From assembly GCA_017452265.1 (NCBI GenBank), contig JAFTMS010000006.1, forward strand, positions 1 to 64,000: DNA of 64,000 bases, given 5' to 3'. Position numbers and translations under genes: made by a program. Source of the stretch: Bacteroidales bacterium (GTDB taxonomy: Bacteria; Bacteroidota; Bacteroidia; Bacteroidales; UBA932). Below, piece after piece: positions 34,194 through 42,633 of this stretch. Under the pieces are notes generated by a model, which worked only from the letters and a program-made list of their open reading frames with translations, was not told the DNA's origin and made no database searches. Positions within the stretch are counted from its first letter, which is position 1. Every line of letters begins with the position of its first letter.

Positions 34194-35477
34194 ATGCCAA
34201 TGAAAAGAAATATCGCCATTCTATCGGTCTGTATGGCCGTTTTTGCCTTATCTGTAATGTCTTGTGGGAAAAAGAGGGAGAAAGAGCCGGAAGTGGAAAC
34301 CGTTGCTGAAGTTTCTGCTGACACAGTTTCCGCTGCCTCCTGCCTTCCCGCTTTCCTGTCGGGATCCGATTCCCTCCGCACGGTCGACGGAAAGATCCGC
34401 AACGGCCAGTTCTTCTCAACTCTGATGACGGGGCTTGGCCTTACAAATCAGCAGGCATATGACCTTGCCCAGGCCTGTGATTCTGTCTTTGATGTGCGCA
34501 GCCTTCGTGTAGGCAATTCATACACAGCATATTACTCTTCAGATGCTTTGGAATATGTCATGTATGCACGTGACAGGGCCAGCAATGTGATATTCCGCTG
34601 TACGCCTCCGTATGAGGTGAGCATATACGACAAGCCGGTGACCGTGGAGCAGAGGTATGCCGACGTGACCATCAATTCGTCACTGTGGAACGACATGCGT
34701 GCTGCCGACGTGTCGCCGCTTCTGATTGTGAGCCTGTCGGACATATATGCATGGACGATCGACTTTTTCGCCCTGCAGAAGGGGGATCGTTTCCGCGTGC
34801 TGTATGAGGAGAAGGTCTGTGACGGCGATGTCATTGCCATAGACACAGTGCGCTATGCTGTGTTCTCGCATGGCGGCGTGGAACTTCCGATGGTCATGTT
34901 CAACCAGCAGGACGGCGGCAACATCTGGTGGAACGAGAAGGGGGAGAGCATGAGGAAGGCCTTCCTGAAGGCTCCGCTGAACTATTCGCGCATAAGTTCG
35001 GGATTTTCATATGCGAGAAGGCATCCGGTCACGAGGAAGGTTCAGCCGCACACGGGAGTGGATTACGCGGCTCCGAAAGGTACTCCTGTCATGACGATCG
35101 GAGATGGCACGGTGATAAGTGTGAAATACGAGGGTGCGGGAGGCAATACGGTGAGGATCAGGCACAATTCCGTATATACGACTGCCTATCTGCATCTTTC
35201 CAAATACGCCAAAGGGCTCAAGGCCGGACAGAGGGTACGTCAGGGCGATGTCATAGGCTATGTCGGATCGACCGGCCGTTCGACGGGGCCGCATCTGGAC
35301 TTCCGCGTGTGGAAGAACGGCACTCCGATCAATCCGCTCAAGATGGATTCTCCGCCGGCGGAACCGCTCAAAAGCGAAAACATGGAAGCCTTCGAGGCCG
35401 TCCATGCATCATGCCGTGCCCGGATTGACACGCTCCAGGCGCTTCCGCTCGTCCGCCGGCTCTTCGATAGCCTCTAA
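34194..35477 (+). CDS. M23 family peptidase lipoprotein
   Basis: A 427-residue protein with a lipoprotein signal (ALSVMSC, Cys at about 24). It has a LysM/OapA-like middle part and a C-terminal LytM/M23 domain with HTGVDYAAPKGTPV and the HLDFRVW zinc motif, so the lysostaphin-type zinc ligands H, D and H are present. M23 enzymes of this layout cleave peptide cross-links or act as amidase activators in the periplasm. It is divergent from the dcw operon and could be co-regulated through the MraZ boxes, which is inference. MKR at 34200 is an alternative start. Confidence 0.92.
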   Translation: MPMKRNIAILSVCMAVFALSVMSCGKKREKEPEVETVAEVSADTVSAASCLPAFLSGSDSLRTVDGKIRNGQFFSTLMTGLGLTNQQAYDLAQACDSVFDVRSLRVGNSYTAYYSSDALEYVMYARDRASNVIFRCTPPYEVSIYDKPVTVEQRYADVTINSSLWNDMRAADVSPLLIVSLSDIYAWTIDFFALQKGDRFRVLYEEKVCDGDVIAIDTVRYAVFSHGGVELPMVMFNQQDGGNIWWNEKGESMRKAFLKAPLNYSRISSGFSYARRHPVTRKVQPHTGVDYAAPKGTPVMTIGDGTVISVKYEGAGGNTVRIRHNSVYTTAYLHLSKYAKGLKAGQRVRQGDVIGYVGSTGRSTGPHLDFRVWKNGTPINPLKMDSPPAEPLKSENMEAFEAVHASCRARIDTLQALPLVRRLFDSL

Positions 35478-35599
35478 ACCGTAAATGTTTGTTCTTCAAT
35501 ATCTTGAGTTGGTTGCGTGCTCCCCATTGACGGCACGCACTTTGCGCAAGTTGTTGATGCTCATTAATTTGCAGTTTGCGCTAAAGCGGCTATGTTGCG

Positions 35600-37030
35600 C
35601 TAAAGCAGCGGAGCGAAGAGACGCATTATGGACTGGAGGGACTTCATGTACCACGGCCTGCGTGTCCAGGACTCCAGCGTGATTTCGCGGCACTCCTTCA
35701 GGTCTTCAAGGAATATGGATTTGTTTTCCAGAGCCTTTTCTTCGTTATAGATGTATGAATTGATTTCGTAGCTCAGTTCCATGCTTCTGTAGTCCATGTT
35801 TGCCGAACCGATGATGGACAGATAGTCGTCCGAGACCATTGTCTTTGAATGTATGAATTTTCCGCCTTTCTCGAATATCCGTATTCCAGCTTCCAGACAT
35901 TCCTCGTAGAAGGACTTGTTGGCCGGATCCATGAAGAACAGGTCGGCCTTGCCCGGAACCATGAGCCTTACGTCACAGCCTTTCAGAGCGGCGGCCTTCA
36001 GGGCCAGCAGCAGCGGTTCGGGCGGCACAAAGTACGGCGTCTGGATGTACAGGTAACGGGATGCGTGCTGGGCCGTCCAGACGGCTCCCATATGCAGGAT
36101 AGGCCACTGCCGGTCCGGCTCGTCAGGGATTATCTGCACCAGCTTGTCGTCGTGCACCACCCTGTGCTGCGGAAAGAATTCGTCGAAATCTCCGTCTATC
36201 TTTCCGCCTGCGGTTATCCACGAATTCAGAAAGCTGTACTGGAGCGATGCCACGGCGTTTCCTGTGATGCGCGTATGGGTGTCCCTCCAGCGGAAGAAAT
36301 AGTCGTCTCCGATGTTCATGCCTCCGGTGTATCCCACCTTCCCGTCGATGACGACGATCTTCCTGTGGTCACGGTAGTTGAACTTCGAGAGTATGAACGC
36401 ATTAGGATTGGTGAACTTGACCACTTCTACGCCTGCCTCCTTCATCTCGTTGTAGTAGCTCGGCCAGATGGTGATGTTCGCGATGTTCTCGTGTATGAAA
36501 CGCACCTTCACACCTTCACGTGCCTTCTTCATCAGAAGGTTCTTGATCTTGCGGCTGCCGTCGTCCTTCAGAAAATAGAAATACTCGAAATGGATATGGT
36601 GCTTTGCCGCAAGTATGTCATTCACAAGGGCTTCCAGCTTACGTCCGCCTGATGTGATGATCTCGATCTCATTGTTGTCGCTTACGGTCAGGCCGCTGTC
36701 CCTGCTCAGAAGCCGGCTCAGTTCGCGGTATTCCGGGCGTATGTTCATTTCCCGGTCGACTCCGAAAAGCAGGTTCTTCGTGTCCTCGTCCGCCCTTTCC
36801 TCGAAGGTGTCGAGAAAGTCCTGGTTCTGGTACTGGAACAGCTTGGGCTTGCGGAAGTTGAGTCCGAATACGAAGTAGCATACAAGTCCGATGACAGGCA
36901 GTACCGTTATGATCAGAATCCAGGCGATCTTTCTGCCCGAATCCTGATTGTCGTTGAGAATCACGAGTATGGCTCCCGCTATGAGAAGCAGGAAGAACAC
37001 GCTGGCGATTATGGACAACACTCCTGTCAT
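35600..37030 (-). CDS. cls: Cardiolipin synthase
   Basis: Phospholipase D superfamily enzyme joining phosphatidylglycerol units. The 476-residue protein has two membrane helices in the first 60 residues and two HKD motifs: YRDHRKIVVIDGKVGYTGGMN near 230 and FIHSKTMVSDDYLSIIGSANMD near 405. Length fits ClsA. The two genes around it are unrelated in function. Just downstream the 11-mer TGCGCTAAAGC occurs twice, once inside the end of the gene. Confidence 0.94.
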   Translation of the reverse strand: MTGVLSIIASVFFLLLIAGAILVILNDNQDSGRKIAWILIITVLPVIGLVCYFVFGLNFRKPKLFQYQNQDFLDTFEERADEDTKNLLFGVDREMNIRPEYRELSRLLSRDSGLTVSDNNEIEIITSGGRKLEALVNDILAAKHHIHFEYFYFLKDDGSRKIKNLLMKKAREGVKVRFIHENIANITIWPSYYNEMKEAGVEVVKFTNPNAFILSKFNYRDHRKIVVIDGKVGYTGGMNIGDDYFFRWRDTHTRITGNAVASLQYSFLNSWITAGGKIDGDFDEFFPQHRVVHDDKLVQIIPDEPDRQWPILHMGAVWTAQHASRYLYIQTPYFVPPEPLLLALKAAALKGCDVRLMVPGKADLFFMDPANKSFYEECLEAGIRIFEKGGKFIHSKTMVSDDYLSIIGSANMDYRSMELSYEINSYIYNEEKALENKSIFLEDLKECREITLESWTRRPWYMKSLQSIMRLFAPLL

Positions 37031-37067
37031 GACGGTTTATCCTGAATTTCAGGCCTCCTTTGGGGCA

Positions 37068-38429
37068 TCAGCCGATTCTCTCGCAGAGCAGCGTCGCTGA
37101 TGTGACGGCCGTGACCTTCACCTCGCAGTAATCTCCGGCCTTTTCTCCCCTCGAAGGGAATACACACATCTTGTTGCTGCTCGCACGTCCGCAAAGCTCG
37201 TCCGGATTCTTCTTCGAAGGGCCTTCCACAAGCACCTTCAGCACCTTTCCTATCTCCTTTTCATTGCTCTTGAGGCTCATCCTGCCCTGCAGGGCGATGA
37301 TTTCGTTGAGCCTTGCAGTCTTCACCTCGTACGGTATGTCGTCCGGATATCTCCTTGAGGCGAGTGTGCCAGGGCGTTCCGAATATGCAAACATGAAGGC
37401 GGAATCGAAGACCACCTGCTCCATGAGTGAAAGCGTGTCCTTGTGGTCCTGCTCCGTCTCTCCGCAGAATCCTGCGATCACATCCGTCGTCAGTCCGCAG
37501 TCCGGAATCACGCTTCTGATCTTCGCCACCCTCTCGAGATACCACTCGCGGTCATACTTGCGCCTCATCTTCTCCAGCATGACGCTGCTGCCGGACTGAA
37601 CCGGAAGGTGGATGTGGCGGCAGATGTTCTCGTACATTGCCATGGTGTATATGACCTCGTCGCTGATGTCCTTAGGGTGTGATGTCGAGAACCTTACGCG
37701 CAGTTCGGGACTTATCTTCGCGACCATTTCGAGAAGCTGCGCGAAGTTTACGTTTCTGTCCGCATTGTCCTCATCCTTCCAGTAGTACGAATCCACGTTC
37801 TGTCCCAGAAGCGTGACTTCCTTGTATCCGTTTGCGAAAAGCTGTTCTGCTTCACGTACGATTGTATAAGGATCCCTGCTCCTTTCCTTTCCTCTCGTAT
37901 ATGGTACGACGCAGTAAGAGCATACGTTGTTGCATCCGCGCATTATCGATATGAATGCCGAGACTCCGTTCCTGTCCATGCGTACCGGCGAGATGTCCGC
38001 ATATGTCTCCTCATGCGAGAGAAGCACGTTTATCTGCGGCTCCGATGGGGTGATTGCGGCAAGAAGCTGAGGCAGAGACCTGTACGCGTCCGGGCCTGCG
38101 ACAAGGTCCACAGCCTCAAGAAGCTTGTCCTTGAGCCTTTCGGCCATGCATCCCACTATTCCTATGACCACTCCGTTCCTCTTTCTCTTCTGAAGCTTGA
38201 ATTGGTCTATGCGGCCCCAGATGCGCTGTTCGGCGTTGTCGCGTATCGAGCATGTGTTGGCAAGTATCACGCTTGCCTGCTCGATGTCCTCGGTAAGGGC
38301 ATATCCGGCATCCTGGAGGATTGACAATATCACCTCGCTGTCGTTCACGTTCATCTGGCAGCCGTATGTCTCGATGTACACCTTCGGTCTTGAAGGGTCT
38401 GTAATCGGTCTTATGTCGTGTGTGTTCAT
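37068..38429 (-). CDS. miaB: tRNA-2-methylthio-N6-isopentenyladenosine synthase
   Basis: Radical SAM methylthiotransferase acting on A37 of tRNAs. From the ATG at 38429 the protein is 453 residues. N-terminal UPF0004 cysteines are in ETYGCQMN, ANTCSIRDNAEQ and GCMAERLKD, the radical SAM cysteines in RGCNNVCSYCVVPYTRG, and the C-terminal TRAM domain (EVKVTAVTSATLLCERIG). Upstream in-frame sequence overlaps the promoter and is not family-like, so I reject the longer start. Confidence 0.96.
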   Translation of the reverse strand: MNTHDIRPITDPSRPKVYIETYGCQMNVNDSEVILSILQDAGYALTEDIEQASVILANTCSIRDNAEQRIWGRIDQFKLQKRKRNGVVIGIVGCMAERLKDKLLEAVDLVAGPDAYRSLPQLLAAITPSEPQINVLLSHEETYADISPVRMDRNGVSAFISIMRGCNNVCSYCVVPYTRGKERSRDPYTIVREAEQLFANGYKEVTLLGQNVDSYYWKDEDNADRNVNFAQLLEMVAKISPELRVRFSTSHPKDISDEVIYTMAMYENICRHIHLPVQSGSSVMLEKMRRKYDREWYLERVAKIRSVIPDCGLTTDVIAGFCGETEQDHKDTLSLMEQVVFDSAFMFAYSERPGTLASRRYPDDIPYEVKTARLNEIIALQGRMSLKSNEKEIGKVLKVLVEGPSKKNPDELCGRASSNKMCVFPSRGEKAGDYCEVKVTAVTSATLLCERIG

Positions 38430-38453
38430 GTTCCTGGTTTTTTCAAACGGATA

Positions 38454-38490
38454 CAAAGATAGGATTTTTCGCTGAATATCGTTATCTTTG
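38454..38490. promoter_or_regulatory. Divergent promoter of miaB and the LEA-like lipoprotein
   Basis: CAAAGATA (38454-38461) is TATCTTTG on the minus strand, a -7 element for miaB. TATCTTTG at 38483-38490 on the plus strand serves the other side. The two -7 elements form an inverted repeat with 21 bases between them, so the two polymerases would compete for the same DNA. Confidence 0.6.
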
Positions 38491-38512
38491 CGAAGATGTA
38501 AAGACAAGTAAA

Positions 38513-39001
38513 GTGGCAAAAGGAAGAATAAAAACCCTGATAATGATAGTGGCGGCCCTTGTCCTCTCGCTCAGCAGCTGCAGGAAGATCAAGGACATAA
38601 GTATCACGTCGGTGAAGCTGGAGGCAGTCAGTCCCGAAGGGCTGCGCGGGCTGAACGTGTTCCTCGCCGTGGGCATCGACAATCCTGCCATGCAGATAGA
38701 GCTCACAGAAATTCATGGGGCGCTGAAGCATTCTGGCAAGGTTCTTGGTAGGCTGGCGATGGATCCGGTGAAGGTGCAGGCCCGTTCGGCAGAAATATAC
38801 CATGTAAGGGCTGTCGTGACGCTGGCCGAAGGAGCCGGTCTGAAGGATCTTATGGTGCTCATGGACGAGAAGGCGCTGGACGAATGCATGATAGACGTGT
38901 CGGTGCGGCCGAAGCTCAAGAGCGGACTTTCCGCACCTATTAATATAAAGGACATACCTCTGAAGAAACTTTTGGAAAATGCAGGCAATGAAAGCAGATA
39001 G
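38513..39001 (+). CDS. LEA14-like lipoprotein
   Basis: A 162-residue product if translation starts at the GTG at 38513, which I choose since it gives a clean lipoprotein signal (GRIKTLIMIVAALVLSLSSC) and lies just after the promoter. The mature part (SITSVKLEAVSPEGLRGLNVFLAVGIDNPA) resembles the LEA type 2/WHy beta-sandwich: a polar strand, NPA at the expected turn, and PVKV later. Function unknown. It overlaps the following gene. Confidence 0.65.
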   Translation: MAKGRIKTLIMIVAALVLSLSSCRKIKDISITSVKLEAVSPEGLRGLNVFLAVGIDNPAMQIELTEIHGALKHSGKVLGRLAMDPVKVQARSAEIYHVRAVVTLAEGAGLKDLMVLMDEKALDECMIDVSVRPKLKSGLSAPINIKDIPLKKLLENAGNESR

Positions 39002-39590
39002 AATCCTCATCACATTTATTATGTCGGTTTGTGCATTTGTGGCCGCTGAGACGGCTTTTGCGCAGGAGAAGATTCCCGAGGGATATGTCCTCGTGGACTC
39101 TGTCGTGTACAGGCCGGCCGCCGCAGTGGATACGACCCTTGTCGGAAAGGACATATATTCGGTCATGCCGTCGAAGGAGCGCGGAGACAAGGCCGGGGTG
39201 CATGTGAGCCAGAGTTCGGAGATAGCCATGTCGATGACGGCATATGTAGCTGCAAACGTCGAAAGGACGCTCCCGGGCTACAGGGTGAGGATATTCTTCG
39301 ACAACAGACAGACAGCACGTGCGGAATCGGAGGCGATGCTCAAGAAGTTCGAGACTCTGTACCACGACGTTACGGCATATCGTACATACGCGAATCCGTA
39401 TTTCAAGGTCACGGTGGGGGACTTCAGAACCAAATCCGAGGCCATGGCCCTTCTGAACCGCATCAAAACGGATTTTCCAAGTGCCTTCGTCGTGAAGGAA
39501 AACATCGGGTATCCTGTGGTGGACAGGGAGAACGCCTATGTCGTGGATACCGTGAAGGTGCTCCGTCCTGTCGCCCCGGCATTGCAGTAA
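38988..39590 (+). CDS. SPOR-like domain exported protein
   Basis: About 200 residues with a cleavable signal peptide (ITFIMSVCAFVAAETAFAQ). The C-terminal half has the beta-alpha-beta pattern of SPOR domains: YRVRIFFDNRQTARAESEAMLKKFETLY and PYFKVTVGDFRTKSEAMALLNRIKTDFPSAFVVKE. SPOR domains bind denuded glycan at the division site. The start at 38988 overlaps the end of the LEA-like gene; ATG at 38979 is an alternative. Confidence 0.8.
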   Translation: MKADRILITFIMSVCAFVAAETAFAQEKIPEGYVLVDSVVYRPAAAVDTTLVGKDIYSVMPSKERGDKAGVHVSQSSEIAMSMTAYVAANVERTLPGYRVRIFFDNRQTARAESEAMLKKFETLYHDVTAYRTYANPYFKVTVGDFRTKSEAMALLNRIKTDFPSAFVVKENIGYPVVDRENAYVVDTVKVLRPVAPALQ

Positions 39591-39612
39591 GTGTAGTAAA
39601 CATTATAGTGGT

Positions 39613-41025
39613 ATGTTAAAGCAAGGACTTGAACTCAAGCAGCAGCAGAAGCTGTCTCCTCTTCAGATCCAGACCATCAAGCTCATAGAGCTGCCGGTGC
39701 AGGAGCTGGAGCAGAGGATTCGCAAGGAGCTGGAGGAGAATCCGGTTCTGGACGAGGATGTTCCGAACGAGAAGGAGGATGACGAGGCTCCTCGTGAAGT
39801 GTCCCTTTCGGAATACAAGGAGGATGATGCCATCCCGAGCTATCGCCTTAGGTCGGACAATTACAATTCCAAGGACGAGCGCCCGCAGTACAACACGTTC
39901 TCTGTGAAGGAAAGCTTTACGCAGAGCCTTCAGGAGCAGCTCGGATACAGGAATCTGACCGAGCACCAGTATGCCGTGGCCTCATTCCTCATAGGAAGTC
40001 TGGACGATGACGGATATCTCCGCAGAAGCATAGACAGCGTGGTGGACGATCTTTCCTTCCGTGCGAATGTGGAGACGGACGAACAGGAGGTGCTGGACAT
40101 GCTGAAGGTGATACAGGAATTCGATCCGGCCGGAGTCGGGGCACGTGACCTCAGGGAATGCCTTCTTCTGCAGATAAGGCATTGCAGGCGGACGCCGGAG
40201 GTGGAGAATGCGACGAAGATACTCTCGAATTATTTCAACGAGTTCACCAACAAGCATTTCCAGAAGATAATGGCTCGTATGAACATAAGCGAGGACGAGC
40301 TCAAGGCGGCCATGGCCAAGATACTTAAACTGAATCCTTCGCCGGGCGGACAGATTGACGATTCTTACACAGATCAGGCTCAGCAGATTGTCCCGGACTT
40401 CCTTCTTGAATACAAGGATGGAGAACTGAAGCTTTCTATGCCCCGCTTTTCGGTGCCGGAACTTCGCGTGAACAGGAAATATGCGGATCTGCTCATCGAG
40501 GCGGCGAATTCTTCGGAGCGCGAGAAGAAGGAGGCGGCGGCATTCGTGAAGAAGAAGCTGGATTCGGCAAAGTGGTTCGTCGAGGCCATAAAACAGCGTC
40601 ACAATACGCTTTCGAGCACGATGCAGGCCATTGTGGACTATCAGCACGATTATTTCATCGACGGTGATGAGACGCATCTCAAGCCTATGGTGCTCAAGGA
40701 TATCGCTGAGAAGACCGGGTTCGATATATCGACGATTTCACGAGTTGTCAACAGCAAATACATCGAGACGCATTTCGGAATATACTCGCTCAAATACTTC
40801 TTCTCGGAAGGTCTTGAGAATCAGGAGGGAGAGGAGGTCTCGACCCGCGAACTGAAGAAGGCGCTGCAGGAATGTGTGGACACGGAGAACAAGCGCAAGC
40901 CGCTCACCGACGACGAGCTCGTGGAGAAGATGACCGCCAAAGGCTACAAGGTCGCCCGCAGGACTATAGCAAAGTATCGCGACCAGCTCGGCATCCCGAA
41001 GGCCCGCCTCCGCAAAGAGCTGTAA
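39613..41025 (+). CDS. rpoN: RNA polymerase sigma-54 factor
   Basis: A 470-residue protein with the region I glutamine-rich start QQQKLSPLQIQTIKLIELP, an acidic region II, the core-binding domain (EFDPAGVGARDLRECLLLQ), the helix-turn-helix (AEKTGFDISTISRVVNSKYIET) and the RpoN box as ARRTIAKYRDQLGIP near the C-terminus. It requires enhancer-binding activators; none is encoded here. GTCATTGCGAG repeats and a terminator follow it. Confidence 0.96.
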   Translation: MLKQGLELKQQQKLSPLQIQTIKLIELPVQELEQRIRKELEENPVLDEDVPNEKEDDEAPREVSLSEYKEDDAIPSYRLRSDNYNSKDERPQYNTFSVKESFTQSLQEQLGYRNLTEHQYAVASFLIGSLDDDGYLRRSIDSVVDDLSFRANVETDEQEVLDMLKVIQEFDPAGVGARDLRECLLLQIRHCRRTPEVENATKILSNYFNEFTNKHFQKIMARMNISEDELKAAMAKILKLNPSPGGQIDDSYTDQAQQIVPDFLLEYKDGELKLSMPRFSVPELRVNRKYADLLIEAANSSEREKKEAAAFVKKKLDSAKWFVEAIKQRHNTLSSTMQAIVDYQHDYFIDGDETHLKPMVLKDIAEKTGFDISTISRVVNSKYIETHFGIYSLKYFFSEGLENQEGEEVSTRELKKALQECVDTENKRKPLTDDELVEKMTAKGYKVARRTIAKYRDQLGIPKARLRKEL

Positions 41026-41026
41026 T

Positions 41027-41104
41027 CGTCATTGCGAGGAGCAGAGCGACGTGGCAAACTCCCGGCCTACGTCATTGCGAGCTGCAAAGCAGCGCGGCAA
41101 ACTT
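41027..41104. repeat. Two GTCATTGCGAG-type intergenic repeats
   Basis: Two units, 41027-41062 and 41070-41104, each begin GTCATTGCGAG and end CGGCAAACT or CGTGGCAAACT. They form imperfect stems (TTGC...GCAA). Repeats of this form are widespread between genes in many Bacteroidetes and other bacteria; their origin is unclear. Confidence 0.7.
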
Positions 41105-41133
41105 AAAAAAAAAGAAAAAATATAAAGAAAAAG

Positions 41134-41164
41134 AAAAATGTGACGGATTCCGCCACATTTTTTT
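41134..41164 (+). terminator. rpoN terminator
   Basis: AAATGTG (41136-41142) pairs with CACATTT (41154-41160), with CGG/CCG inside, followed by TTTT. The preceding A-rich stretch makes the hairpin work in either direction. Confidence 0.7.
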
Positions 41165-41194
41165 GTCTTCCGCCGTTTTCTCCGGTTAGCTTTG
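41162..41194 (+). promoter_or_regulatory. radC promoter
   Basis: TTTG (41162-41165), a 21-base spacer and TAGCTTTG (41187-41194) match the Bacteroidetes consensus. The start codon of radC is 28 bases beyond it. The -33 element lies within the T tract of the rpoN terminator. Confidence 0.75.
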
Positions 41195-41221
41195 CATTCG
41201 GCACTTACGCCGTATTGACAT

Positions 41222-41920
41222 ATGAAACTGAAGGATTACTGCAATGACGAAAGACCGAGGGAGCGCCTTCTTGAGAAGGGTGCTGAATCCCTCAGCAACA
41301 CCGAGCTGCTGGCAATCATGCTGAACTCCGGCACCGGCAACAAGAATGTAATGGAACTGGCCCGTGAGATTCTGGTCAGTTCCGGGGGGAACATCCGTGG
41401 AGTGGCATCTCTGACGCTCGACGGGCTGTGTGCGTTTGAAGGCGTCGGCCCTGCCAAAGCGGCTACCCTCGCCGCGGCATTCGAGCTCGGAAAACGATAT
41501 TCCGAAGAACGCTTCATGGCTGAAAACGTACCTATGTCCAATCCGAGATCGGTATATCGTGTCATGCTTCCTGTGATGAAGAAACTGGATCACGAGGAAT
41601 GTTGGATAATGTTTCTGAACAGACGCAACCTGTTGATATCCAAAGAGAAGATAACAAGCGGCGATGATGGGGCAACGGTGATTGACAGCAAGGCGATCGC
41701 CCGCCGCGCGATGGAGAAGAAGGCTGCGGCGCTGATACTTGTACATAATCATCCGTCCGGAAATGCCCTTCCCAGCGTGGCTGACATCAATCAGACTTCA
41801 TCGTTGAAAAGGGTGCTGAACACGTGCGACATACCGCTTCTGGACCATGTGATTGTGGCAGGAGACACATACTACAGCTTTGCCGATGAGGAACTTGTAC
41901 ATTGCAATGCGGGAAAATAA
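41222..41920 (+). CDS. radC: RadC (JAB/MPN domain) protein
   Basis: A 232-residue protein with an N-terminal helix-hairpin-helix region (PRERLLEKGAESLSNTELLAIML) and a C-terminal JAB metalloprotease-like domain with HNHPSGNALPSVADI..T, the zinc ligands of the family. The old link with DNA repair has been withdrawn in E. coli, and its true function is unknown. It is a single gene with its own promoter. Confidence 0.94.
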   Translation: MKLKDYCNDERPRERLLEKGAESLSNTELLAIMLNSGTGNKNVMELAREILVSSGGNIRGVASLTLDGLCAFEGVGPAKAATLAAAFELGKRYSEERFMAENVPMSNPRSVYRVMLPVMKKLDHEECWIMFLNRRNLLISKEKITSGDDGATVIDSKAIARRAMEKKAAALILVHNHPSGNALPSVADINQTSSLKRVLNTCDIPLLDHVIVAGDTYYSFADEELVHCNAGK

Positions 41921-41922
41921 AT

Positions 41923-41953
41923 TTTGCGATGGGAAATTTTCTGGATATATTTG
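41923..41953 (+). promoter_or_regulatory. upp promoter
   Basis: TTTG (41923-41926), 19 bases and TATATTTG (41946-41953) match the consensus. The upp ATG at 41980 is 26 bases downstream; the promoter follows the radC stop immediately. Confidence 0.75.
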
Positions 41954-41979
41954 TGAACTCAACCAAAACAATCCTACCG

Positions 41980-42633
41980 ATGAAAGTCATAAACCTTGGC
42001 GAGAAAAACTCGATTCTCAACAGATTCGTCGCGCAGATGCGTGACAAGGACGTCCAGAAGGACAGCATGCGTTTCCGTAGAAACCTTGAAAGGCTCGGCG
42101 AGATCTTTGCCTATGAGATCAGTCAGACGATGGAGTATTCCGAGAAGCCGTTCGTGACTCCGCTCGGCATAGCCAATATAAGGACATATGACGACAGTGT
42201 GGTGGTTGCGACTATCCTTCGTGCCGGCCTGCCTCTGCATCAGGGAATCCTTAATTATTTTGACGATGCCCAGAATGCCTTTGTAGCCGCATACAGGAAA
42301 TACGATAAAGGGGAAGATTTTCATATAAACATCGAATACGCGAGCACGCCGGACCTCACTGGCAAGACCCTCATTCTTGCGGACACCATGCTTGCGACGG
42401 GAGCGTCTCTCGAGATCGCGTACAAGAAGCTCTGCGAGGAAGGCGAACCGGCCCACACCCATCTCGTGTGCCCGATTTCAAGCGCCTATGCCGTCGAGTA
42501 TCTCCAGAAGAACATGCCTGCCGACAAGGTGACGCTCTGGGTGGCGGCCATCGACGAAGAACTGACCAGCCATTCCTACATCGTACCGGGCCTTGGTGAC
42601 GCCGGTGACCTTGCCTACGGCGAAAAGAAGTGA
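41980..42633 (+). CDS. upp: Uracil phosphoribosyltransferase
   Basis: Salvages uracil to UMP with PRPP. The 217-residue protein has ATILRAGLPLHQGIL, the PRPP loop LILADTMLATGASLEIAYKKL and the C-terminal uracil-binding YIVPGLGDAGDLAYG. I use the ATG at 41980 since the frame further upstream runs through the promoter; the product then starts MKVINLGEKNSILN. Confidence 0.94.
   Translation: MKVINLGEKNSILNRFVAQMRDKDVQKDSMRFRRNLERLGEIFAYEISQTMEYSEKPFVTPLGIANIRTYDDSVVVATILRAGLPLHQGILNYFDDAQNAFVAAYRKYDKGEDFHINIEYASTPDLTGKTLILADTMLATGASLEIAYKKLCEEGEPAHTHLVCPISSAYAVEYLQKNMPADKVTLWVAAIDEELTSHSYIVPGLGDAGDLAYGEKK

Noticed and set aside
41027-41104. CRISPR-like pair of repeats
   Set aside because: Only two imperfect units with an eight-base gap; it is a dispersed intergenic repeat type. 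No CRISPR array or cas gene is seen in the window.
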